Source: Verrucomicrobiota bacterium (GTDB lineage: Bacteria > Verrucomicrobiota > Verrucomicrobiia > Limisphaerales > DSYF01). From it: a stretch of DNA of 64,000 bases. Shown here in pieces: positions 25,995 to 33,288 of this stretch. The notes under the pieces were generated by a model. That model was not told the origin of the DNA. It worked only from the letters and a program-made list of their open reading frames with translations, and did no database searches. Position 1 is the first letter of the stretch. Each line of letters begins with the position of its first letter. The position numbers and the translations under genes are program-made. Location: NCBI GenBank assembly GCA_025457615.1, contig JALOTZ010000008.1, positions 25,550 through 89,549 of the forward strand, in the 5' to 3' direction.

Positions 25995-26146
25995 AGCGGC
26001 GCGAGGGTAGGGCAAGGACCGGGTGAAGCCAACCCTGGAGTAAGGCAGAAGGCAGAGTGCAGAAGGCATTCGTCATTCTGCCCTGCGCCGGTTCCGCAAT
26101 GCGCTTGCTGGGGGCCTTCGGCTGCGGCTAGCCTCTCCGGGATACG

Positions 26147-27220
26147 ATGCGCAGCGCATGGCTCCAGAAGGTCTCCCGGATCGTGGTCAAGCTGGGCACG
26201 GGCGTGGTCACCAATGCCGCCCGGCAGCCGGACCAGGCCCGGATGAAGCAGTTGGTGGCCCAGATGGCGGGGCAGGTGCAGGCGGGCCGCGAGGTGGTGG
26301 TGGTGAGTTCGGGCGCGGTGGGGGCCGGCATGGGCGTCCTCGGATACTCGCGCCGGCCGGTGGAAATCTCCGCGCAACAGGCCTGCGCGGCGGTGGGCCA
26401 GCCCCGCCTGATGGCCACCTACGAACGATTGTTTGCGGAGCATCAGTTGAATGCCGCCCAGGTGCTGCTCACCCACGCCGACCTCGAGCACAAGGAACGG
26501 CACCTCAACGCGCGCAACACCCTGATCACGCTCCTCGGCCACGGCGTGGTGCCGGTCATCAACGAGAACGACACCGTCTCGTTCACCGAGATCAAGTTTG
26601 GCGACAACGACATGCTCTCCGCCCTCGTGGCCTCGCTGCTTCCAGCCGACCTGCTGGTGATCCTGACCACGGTGGACGGTTTGATCGAAAACTTCGGCAA
26701 GCCGCATGCCCGGGTGCTCCCGACGGTCGAGGACATCGCCGCCGTGGAAGCGCAGGCCGGCGGCACCGACAGCGCGACGGCGGTCGGTGGCATGGCGTCC
26801 AAGCTGGCCGCGGCCAAGGTGGCGGTGCGGTCCGGCATCCCGCTGATCATTGCGTCCGGAAAGAAGCCCGACTCGCTCGAGCGCATCCTCTCCGGCGCCG
26901 AGGAAGGCACGTTGTTTGTGCCCAAGACGGCCCGGCTGCGCGGGCGCAAGCGCTGGATCGCCTTTTTTCACCATCCCAAGGGCACGCTTTACGTCGATGA
27001 CGGGGCGCGCAAGGCGCTGCGCGAACAGGGCAAGAGCCTGCTCCCCCCGGGCGTGGTCCGCTGCGAGGGGGAGTTCAAGAAGGGCGACGTGCTGCGCATC
27101 TGCGACCTGAACGGGACGGAATTCGCCCGCGGCCTGTCCGGCTTCACCGGCGACGAGATCCGCGACCGCCAGTTGAAGCGCGTGGAGATCGTGCACCGGG
27201 ACAACCTGGTGGTGTTGTAG
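26147..27220 (+). CDS. proB: Glutamate 5-kinase
   Basis: The first enzyme of proline biosynthesis, phosphorylating the gamma-carboxyl of glutamate. 357 residues with an N-terminal amino-acid kinase domain (VVKLGTGVVTNAAR, VVVVSSGAVGAGM, INENDTVSFTEIKFGDNDMLSALVA, GTDSATAVGGMASKLAAAKVA). The C-terminal PUA domain begins at about 280 (GTLYVDDGARKALREQGKSL). Full family length. No proA beside it. The next gene, mazG, follows by 150 bp. Confidence 0.94.
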   Translation: MRSAWLQKVSRIVVKLGTGVVTNAARQPDQARMKQLVAQMAGQVQAGREVVVVSSGAVGAGMGVLGYSRRPVEISAQQACAAVGQPRLMATYERLFAEHQLNAAQVLLTHADLEHKERHLNARNTLITLLGHGVVPVINENDTVSFTEIKFGDNDMLSALVASLLPADLLVILTTVDGLIENFGKPHARVLPTVEDIAAVEAQAGGTDSATAVGGMASKLAAAKVAVRSGIPLIIASGKKPDSLERILSGAEEGTLFVPKTARLRGRKRWIAFFHHPKGTLYVDDGARKALREQGKSLLPPGVVRCEGEFKKGDVLRICDLNGTEFARGLSGFTGDEIRDRQLKRVEIVHRDNLVVL

Positions 27221-27370
27221 CCGCACGGGTGAAAGTGCGGACTGGTCCGGAGACTCAGGCCGGAACCAACCGGAGGAAGCCCGGGCGATCTGGGCGGCGC
27301 CGACGAACGCCTGGATCCGCCCGGCACTGCCGGTTCCAGCCGCACACTCACGTTTGCAGCGACACGACAA

Positions 27371-28102
27371 ATGAAAAAACCATCCGCCATCCATGATCTC
27401 CTGAACGTCATGGCCCGGTTGCGGTCGCCGAAGGGCTGCCCTTGGGACCGCGAGCAATCCCACCACTCGCTGCGCTGGCATGCGGTGGAGGAGGTCTATG
27501 AGTTGATCGATGCCATCGAGGCCGGGGACGACCACGAACTCGAGGAGGAGTTGGGCGACCTGCTCCTGCAGGTGGTCTTTCACTGCCAACTGGCCCGGGA
27601 ACGTGGCGCGTTCGATTTTGAGCGGGTGGCCCGCCATATCACCGACAAGTTGATCCGCCGCCATCCCCACGTGTTCGGCAACCTCCAGGTGAAGGACGTG
27701 GACGAAGTCTGGGCCAACTGGGAAAAGATCAAGCGCGCCGAAAAACACGGCACCCATCGGGCGCGCCCCTCGGTGCTGGACGGCATCCCCAAACACCTGC
27801 CCGCTCTGCAACGCGCCGAGAAGCTGACCAAGAAAGCCCGCAAGGCGAACCTCCTGGCTGACGGGCCGGCCACCGGAGCAACCACCAGGTCACACGTCGC
27901 CCGGCAGTTGCTCGCCCTCGCGCGCTATGCGCAGTCCAAGGGCTGGTCCGCCGAGGATTTGCTGCGCCGGGAAACCCAACGGTTCGAGCGCCGCCTGCGC
28001 CAGGCCGAACGCCGGGCGCAACGTTCGTCCGAGAGAAACCCGGCGCAACCGGCTCACGGCGCGCCGGCCGCGCGTCCGCGCGGCCGCTCCCCGCATCGAT
28101 GA
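27371..28102 (+). CDS. mazG: Nucleoside triphosphate pyrophosphohydrolase MazG
   Basis: Hydrolyses NTPs to NMP and pyrophosphate, a house-cleaning enzyme. Residues 9-30 (LLNVMARLRSPKGCPWDREQ) are the MazG opening. The metal-binding EExxE/ExxD set is in AVEEVYELIDAIEAGDDHELEEELGDLLLQV, and RRHPHVFGNLQVKD follows. A second, weaker MazG repeat occupies the C-terminal half (YAQSKGWSAEDLLRRE). Close to the usual family length of about 260. Confidence 0.92.
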   Translation: MKKPSAIHDLLNVMARLRSPKGCPWDREQSHHSLRWHAVEEVYELIDAIEAGDDHELEEELGDLLLQVVFHCQLARERGAFDFERVARHITDKLIRRHPHVFGNLQVKDVDEVWANWEKIKRAEKHGTHRARPSVLDGIPKHLPALQRAEKLTKKARKANLLADGPATGATTRSHVARQLLALARYAQSKGWSAEDLLRRETQRFERRLRQAERRAQRSSERNPAQPAHGAPAARPRGRSPHR

Positions 28103-28153
28103 CCGCGCACATGGCTATTGCGGAAGCGGGGACGGATTCGCGACACTGAGGCG

Positions 28154-28942
28154 GTGATTGCGAAACGTGTCATTCCTTGCCTCGATGTGCATGGGGGGCA
28201 GGTCACCCGCGGCGTCCAGTTCGGGCGGGCCGAGGAGGGGGGATTGCGCAATGTGGGGGATCCGGTCGAGCTGGCCCTGCGCTACAACGAACAGGGGGCC
28301 GACGAGATGGTGTTCTTCGACATCACGGCCAGCGCGCACGGACGCCAGACCATGGTGGACGTCATCGAACGCGCCGCCGACCAGTGCTTCATGCCGCTGA
28401 CCGTCGGTGGGGGTATTCGCACAGTGGACGACATGTTCCTCATGCTGCGCGCGGGGGCGGACAAGGTGAGCATCAATTCGTCGGCCATCGCCACGCCCGA
28501 CCTGATCCGGGCCGGTTCGGAAAAGTTCGGCAGCCAATGCATGGTGGTCTCGATCGATACCAAGCGCGTGGCGCCGGACCGGTGGGAGGTGTTTTCGCAC
28601 GGTGGACGCAAGCCCACCGGCATGGAAACCGTCGAGTGGGCCCGCCGCGCCGTGAGCCTGGGGGCGGGCGAGATTGTGCTCAACAGCATTGATGCCGACG
28701 GCACGAAGCAGGGTTTTGACCTGGTGATCACGCGGCGCGTCAGCGAATCCGTGACGGTGCCCGTCGTGGCCAGCGGCGGCGCCGGCAACCTGGATCACAT
28801 GGCCGAGGTGCTGATCGAGGGCAAAGCCGATGCGGTGCTGGCCGCCAGCATCTTTCACTTCGCCGAGTTCACCGTCGGCGACGTGAAGCGTCACCTGGCG
28901 TCGCGCGGGATCCGGGTGCGACTGGAGCCGGCACTGGTTTAG
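28154..28942 (+). CDS. hisF: Imidazole glycerol phosphate synthase subunit HisF
   Basis: Forms the imidazole ring and AICAR from PRFAR in histidine biosynthesis. A 262-residue TIM barrel beginning [19 protein letters not shown] with catalytic Asp11. The second catalytic Asp is in VVSIDTKRV, and phosphate-binding strands are [10 protein letters not shown] and [11 protein letters not shown]. The GTG at 28154 is chosen over the ATG at 28118, since the family N-terminus begins there. No hisH or other his gene adjoins it. Its TAG stop overlaps the mlaD stop head-on. Confidence 0.93.
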   Translation: MIAKRVIPCLDVHGGQVTRGVQFGRAEEGGLRNVGDPVELALRYNEQGADEMVFFDITASAHGRQTMVDVIERAADQCFMPLTVGGGIRTVDDMFLMLRAGADKVSINSSAIATPDLIRAGSEKFGSQCMVVSIDTKRVAPDRWEVFSHGGRKPTGMETVEWARRAVSLGAGEIVLNSIDADGTKQGFDLVITRRVSESVTVPVVASGGAGNLDHMAEVLIEGKADAVLAASIFHFAEFTVGDVKRHLASRGIRVRLEPALV

Positions 28943-29910
28943 AACAGGCTGCCCACGGCCATGCCGAGGACGCTGAGCGGCCCGGTGTCCTCGAGGCTTT
29001 CGACCGATTTCTCCACCTTTTGCAGGGTCAGCTTGGCGTTGTTGTAGAATTCCTGGTCGTTGACCAGCTTGCCCACGGAACCGTCCCCCCGGTTGATCTT
29101 CTCCAGAATCTCCCGCAGGTTGGTCATGGAAGCGGTGGTTTCGTTGTAGAGCGTGTCCTCGCGCAAGAGTTTGCCGACGCTGCCCTGCCCGGCCTTCACA
29201 TCGGCCATGATGCTGCGGGCGTCCGCGAGGGTGGGCTGGAACTCGCTGACAGCCTTTTGCAAGTCCGTGAGCGTGGTCAGGGCCGAGGCGTGCAGGGCTT
29301 CGTCGTAGATCAGCTTCCCGACCGTGCCCTGGCCGGAGGAAATCCTGCCGGTGATCTGCGAAATGTTGGAGATGGTCAGGCTGAGCGGCTCCTTGTTTTG
29401 TTTGAGGAAATCGGTGAACGGCCCGATGAGGTTGCCGATCTCCTCCCCGCTGAAGCTCTTGGTCATGTTCTCGACGCCGGACGCCACGTTCTCCAGCTTC
29501 TTCATGATCACGTTGAAGTCCGGTTGTTCTTCCGAGGCCAGGTAGGTGGTGCTATCCGCCAGCGGGGCGGCTGGCGAGCCGAAGCTCAGATTCACAAAGT
29601 TCTGTCCCAGCAGGCCGGCAAACTTGATGGTGGCCACGCTGTCCGTCCTCACCACGGCGTCGCGGTGCAGCCGCATGGTCACATGAACGGCATGGTTGGT
29701 GAGTTGAATCTCCGCGACCCGGCCCACCTCCACCCCGGCCATTTTGACGCGGTCGCCGATCTTGAGTTCCTGCACGGTGGTGAACATGGCCTGCACCTGG
29801 CGGCCGGTGCCGAAACGCTCGATGCCACCGAGGATTTCGATGATCAAAACCGCAGCCAGGGCGATGAGGGCGACAAAGAGGCCCACCCGGGTTTCCAATG
29901 TGTTTTTCAT
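28939..29910 (-). CDS. mlaD: MCE/MlaD family lipid-binding transport protein
   Basis: A 323-residue periplasmic protein anchored by one N-terminal helix ([20 protein letters not shown], about 8-27). The MCE domain (about 35-115) includes [19 protein letters not shown], the lipid-binding beta barrel. The remaining 200 residues form a helical tail with repeated motifs of the type [23 protein letters not shown] and [12 protein letters not shown]. With MlaE and MlaF it would move phospholipids between the inner and outer membranes. Its ATG overlaps the mlaF stop by 4 bp. Confidence 0.9.
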   Translation of the reverse strand: MKNTLETRVGLFVALIALAAVLIIEILGGIERFGTGRQVQAMFTTVQELKIGDRVKMAGVEVGRVAEIQLTNHAVHVTMRLHRDAVVRTDSVATIKFAGLLGQNFVNLSFGSPAAPLADSTTYLASEEQPDFNVIMKKLENVASGVENMTKSFSGEEIGNLIGPFTDFLKQNKEPLSLTISNISQITGRISSGQGTVGKLIYDEALHASALTTLTDLQKAVSEFQPTLADARSIMADVKAGQGSVGKLLREDTLYNETTASMTNLREILEKINRGDGSVGKLVNDQEFYNNAKLTLQKVEKSVESLEDTGPLSVLGMAVGSLF

Positions 29911-30677
29911 GAAGGTTGCGTTTTCGTGACCAGGTTAAGATCGGCGTTGAGGAACTTCCGGACTTCGGCGATGCCGCAGCGGCGGATCTCGTCCGGTGTG
30001 CCCGTGACCAGGACTTGTCCGGCGTCCATCACGGCGATGCGCTGGGCAATGCCGAACGCCAGCGCGCGCTCATGGGTGACCACCAGGGAGGTGACCCCGA
30101 TGCGGCGGTTCAGGTTGACGATCTCGTGCGCGATGACCACCGCCGAGAGGGGGTCCAGCTCGCTGGTGGGCTCGTCGTAGAGAATCAACTGCGGCTCCAT
30201 GACCAGCGCGCGGGCCAGCGCCACCCGCTTCTTCATCCCGCCCGACAGTTCCGCCGGCATCCGGTCCTCCGTCCCTTTCAACCCCACGACGGCGAGCTTG
30301 TCGGACACCACCCGGGCGATTTCCTCGGGCGACTGGGTGCGATGCTCGGCAAGATACAAGCCGACATTCTCCCCGACCGTGAGGGAATTGAGGAGGGCGC
30401 CGGACTGAAAGACCATGGCCAGGCGGTACTTATGCATGGTCTGGGCGCAACTGACGGGTTCGTCTCCGATCCGGATCTCGCCGGCATCCGGCGATTCGAG
30501 TCCGATCAGGTGTCGGAGCAGGACGCTCTTGCCACTGCCGCTGGGGCCCATGATCACGAAGACCTCCCCGGGCTGGACCTCAAAGCCCAACCCCTTGAGC
30601 ACCTCCTGTCCGCGGTAGCTCTTGCGCAGCCCGCGGACGGAGACCTTCACCCCCCGGTGGTTGGGATCGGCGTTCAT
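29907..30677 (-). CDS. mlaF: MlaF-type ABC transporter ATPase
   Basis: A 256-residue ABC ATPase energising MCE lipid transport. Walker A is GPSGSGKSVLLRH at about 45-57, the Q-loop is in MVFQSGALLNSLTVGENV, the signature is ELSGGMKKRVALARAL, and Walker B is LILYDEPTSELDPLSA, all in the MlaF style. Start and the mlaE stop share a base (TAATG), so translation is coupled. Confidence 0.93.
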   Translation of the reverse strand: MNADPNHRGVKVSVRGLRKSYRGQEVLKGLGFEVQPGEVFVIMGPSGSGKSVLLRHLIGLESPDAGEIRIGDEPVSCAQTMHKYRLAMVFQSGALLNSLTVGENVGLYLAEHRTQSPEEIARVVSDKLAVVGLKGTEDRMPAELSGGMKKRVALARALVMEPQLILYDEPTSELDPLSAVVIAHEIVNLNRRIGVTSLVVTHERALAFGIAQRIAVMDAGQVLVTGTPDEIRRCGIAEVRKFLNADLNLVTKTQPS

Positions 30678-31420
30678 TATTCCAACAGCAAGCGGCTGAG
30701 GACGTAATCCAGGATGACAATCATGATGATGGAGTTGACCACGGCTTTGGTCACCGATCGGCCAATGCCCCGGGGGCCGCCGATGGTGTCCATGCCCTGA
30801 TGACAGCAGATCACGCCCACGATCAGCGCGAAGCAGAAGCTCTTGAAAACCCCGTTGGCCACGTCGCCCACTTCCACGATCTCGCGCATGGTCTCGAAAT
30901 AGGGTCGCATGGGAATGGCGATGCGGAGGTTGCTGGCGGCGACGATCGCGCCGCCCAGCCAGCCCACCATGATGGCAAAGATCACCAGCATCGGCAGCGC
31001 CAGCGCCAGCGCCAGCATGCGGGGCAACACCAGGTAATGCACCGGGTTGATGTTCATCGTGCGCAGCGCATCGATCTCGTGGTACACCTGCATGGAACCG
31101 ATTTCGGCGGCCATGGCCGAGCCGATGCGGCCGGCGATCAGGACGGAAATCATCACCGGCGCCAGCTCCTTGCACATGGTGATGCCCACCATGCCGCCCA
31201 CGTAATTGGCCAGGCCGCGCTCCACCAGCACGGGCCCCGACTGCAACACCAGCACGGCGCCGATGAAGAAGGAGAGGATGCACACCATCAACAGACTGGC
31301 GTTGCCAATCTCGAAAAACTGGTCAAACACCTTGCGCCGATGCCGCCAGGCCAGCGGCAGGGCCAGGAAGGTCCGCCACCCCAGCACGAAGACTTCGCCA
31401 ATGCTTTGAAACATGTTCAT
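30677..31420 (-). CDS. mlaE: MlaE-type ABC transporter permease
   Basis: A 247-residue permease with about five helices. The conserved MlaE region reads FIGAVLVLQSGPVLVERGLA, GITMCKELAPVMISVLIAGR, then IGSAMAAEIGSM and EIDALRTMNINPVHYLVLPR. The ATG at 31420 is preferred because a GGAG lies 6 bases ahead; a TTG at 31432 would add four residues. It begins 39 bp after the WP-repeat gene. Confidence 0.92.
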   Translation of the reverse strand: MNMFQSIGEVFVLGWRTFLALPLAWRHRRKVFDQFFEIGNASLLMVCILSFFIGAVLVLQSGPVLVERGLANYVGGMVGITMCKELAPVMISVLIAGRIGSAMAAEIGSMQVYHEIDALRTMNINPVHYLVLPRMLALALALPMLVIFAIMVGWLGGAIVAASNLRIAIPMRPYFETMREIVEVGDVANGVFKSFCFALIVGVICCHQGMDTIGGPRGIGRSVTKAVVNSIIMIVILDYVLSRLLLE

Positions 31421-31459
31421 GGTTGACTCCAACTCCAGCGCCGCAACGTGTTGAGCCCC

Positions 31460-33028
31460 TCAGCGCACCGCGGTCGGTGCGGCGGTGCCGCGCGGTTTCC
31501 CGCCGCCCAGCGGGATGTAAAACAACCGCACCCGGGACCGTTCAGCACCGGATTGATATTGGAAAAGGCCGAAAAGGAGCGAGCCTTTTTTGGATTCCGG
31601 CGACGATTCCCGGCGGTAAAGGTTCCACAGCAGGGACTGGCTGGAGGCGCCGGTTTCCGGGTTGGACTCCGCGCGCCAGACCGACCAGAGCGGGGAATAA
31701 TCGCGTTCGATGCTGTCGATGTTGGGCAGGAAGGGTTCCAGCGGGGCGAACACCTGCAGACGGATGCGTCCGTCCATTTCCTTGCGATGGGTGTAGAGCG
31801 GCCAGAAATCCCGGCGGCGCCGGAATTCACCGTTCTCTTTGTTCTCCTCGATGGTGTTCGAGTAGAGGAAGAACAGGATCCGGGAGCGCCGGCGATCCAG
31901 GGTTTCGGCGTGGATGGCGTTGAACTTGTACAGGGGCCAGAGCAGGAAATCGCTTTCCAGGGCGTTGTTCCGGGAATGACTGTAGATCGGCCACACGCGG
32001 GTCGTGGTCTTGCCCTCGCCCCAGGCGAAGACGATGAACGGCCAGGGTACCCCGACCTCCTGATAGTGCCGGGCGCGGTCCTCCGTCAGGGTGAGCCCGA
32101 GGGGCCACACATAGGTGGAGGAGTCGCGATAAGGCGATCGCAAGATGCTGAAGAGCGGGAGCAGGGCGCGGAACTTCTCCTCGTTTGCCGTGCCCAACTT
32201 GCGGTCCTGGCTGAAGAAGAACGGCCAGAGAATCGTCAGGTGGCGGAACCCAGGCACCAGCTCCTCCTCACCCCATTTGTCCAGCCGCCGCGACACCTCC
32301 TTCTTCTCCCAACTGAACAGCGGCAACGCCTGATACCCCTGCAACCCCGGCCCCTCGCGGTAGTGGAAAAAGGGCGCCACCACGTTGTAGGTGGTCACAT
32401 CCACCCGCCGCTCCTCGCGCCAGCGGAAGAACGGGGCAATGAACTCGTCCTCGGGGGTGCGGGCCACGCTCCCTTCGCGCTTGGTTTTTACCCACAGCGG
32501 CCAGAGCACGAATTCAATCTGCCGATAATAGAGCCGATTGTTCACCCGCCCGATCAACGGCCACACCGCCGTATAGTTCTGGGTTGGATCCGTGGACCGC
32601 TGGCTGAAGAAAAACGGGAACAACGTCAACTTGCTGCGAATGGTGTCGTCCTGGAAATCCCCGGTGGACTGGTTGATGATCTGCAGGAATTGCCACCGCT
32701 TCTGGCCGCCAAACCGGTCGTAAGTCCACACCGGATAGAGAAAATCCATCTCCTCGGCATCCGCCAACTTGTTCGTCGCGTAGCAGAAAAGCGGCGGAAT
32801 CGACCAGATGAAATCCTCCTCGCGATCCTGATTGTAGAACAGCGGCCCGGCGATTTCGGTCCGCACCCCACCCGGATCGAGGGTCAACGCAAAGCGGTCA
32901 CAAGCTGGCCCGGCACTGATGTCGGCACCATCCGACGCGAAACTCGCGAGGCCAGCAAGTATCCATGCCGACAAGCAGCATGCAATCAGCAGCTTACGAT
33001 TCCAGCGGCAGGCCAGGGTGGTTTTCAT
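31460..33028 (-). CDS. Secreted WP-repeat protein leading the mla operon
   Basis: A 522-residue protein with a signal peptide (LLIACCLSAWILAGLASFAS, about 13-32). After residue 55 it is made of about 20 imperfect repeats, each a short beta-strand-like block of the form hydrophobic-hydrophobic-x-P-L/F-aromatic. Examples are TLFPFFFSQ, AVWPLIGRV, VLWPLWVKT, FIAPFFRWR, VVAPFFHYR, ILWPFFFSQ, RVWPIYSHS, LLWPLYKFN and DFWPLYTHR, spaced 15-30 residues apart. This amphipathic pattern suggests an outer-membrane barrel or an elongated beta structure. It is followed at 39 bp by mlaE-mlaF-mlaD, so it is probably part of that lipid-transport system. I do not recognise a named family. Confidence 0.75.
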   Translation of the reverse strand: MKTTLACRWNRKLLIACCLSAWILAGLASFASDGADISAGPACDRFALTLDPGGVRTEIAGPLFYNQDREEDFIWSIPPLFCYATNKLADAEEMDFLYPVWTYDRFGGQKRWQFLQIINQSTGDFQDDTIRSKLTLFPFFFSQRSTDPTQNYTAVWPLIGRVNNRLYYRQIEFVLWPLWVKTKREGSVARTPEDEFIAPFFRWREERRVDVTTYNVVAPFFHYREGPGLQGYQALPLFSWEKKEVSRRLDKWGEEELVPGFRHLTILWPFFFSQDRKLGTANEEKFRALLPLFSILRSPYRDSSTYVWPLGLTLTEDRARHYQEVGVPWPFIVFAWGEGKTTTRVWPIYSHSRNNALESDFLLWPLYKFNAIHAETLDRRRSRILFFLYSNTIEENKENGEFRRRRDFWPLYTHRKEMDGRIRLQVFAPLEPFLPNIDSIERDYSPLWSVWRAESNPETGASSQSLLWNLYRRESSPESKKGSLLFGLFQYQSGAERSRVRLFYIPLGGGKPRGTAAPTAVR

Positions 33029-33177
33029 GAAAGTGCTTTGGCCCTCAGCCCACCGGCCTGCCCGAGGCGCTCCAGCTTTTTAACGTTAACCCCGTTCAAT
33101 TCCTGCGGAAGATCCAAGCATCCCGGCCCAAGGCGGGTCGTTATCCTTAAGTTTGAACAATTCATCGGCCAAAACTG

Positions 33178-33205
33178 TTGACTTGATCGGTCCTCGAACT
33201 AGACT
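33178..33205 (+). promoter_or_regulatory. Predicted sigma-70 promoter, plus strand
   Basis: TTGACT (33178-33183), a 16-bp spacer, and TAGACT (33200-33205). It lies in the gap between the WP-repeat and hpnN-like genes, pointing toward the 3' end of the latter, and is AT-richer than its surroundings. The next plus-strand feature is a strong terminator about 40-80 bases downstream, giving a small RNA unit. Confidence 0.4.
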
Positions 33206-33211
33206 GGGCCC

Positions 33212-33288
33212 ACGATTGAGGTTTTTTTACCTCGGTTCCTCCTGACCCAGTGTCGAACGTGCTTCACCGACACTGGGTTCATTTTTTT
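33212..33288 (+). ncRNA. Candidate small RNA antisense to the hpnN-like 3' end
   Basis: From the predicted start near 33212 a transcript of about 77 nt would contain a small stem (GAGGT/ACCTC, 33218-33232) and end in an 11-bp perfect hairpin, ACCCAGTGTCG (33245-33255) with CGACACTGGGT (33268-33278). It is followed by TCATTTTTTT, a textbook rho-independent terminator. The terminator lies inside the last codons of the hpnN-like gene on the other strand, so the RNA would be antisense to its end. Not matched to a known RNA family. Confidence 0.4.

Noticed and set aside
29907..31283. A long MlaF frame starting at 31283
   Set aside because: The extra N-terminal codons lie antisense-free but within mlaE in another frame; the ATG at 30677 is coupled to the mlaE stop and begins the conserved ATPase.
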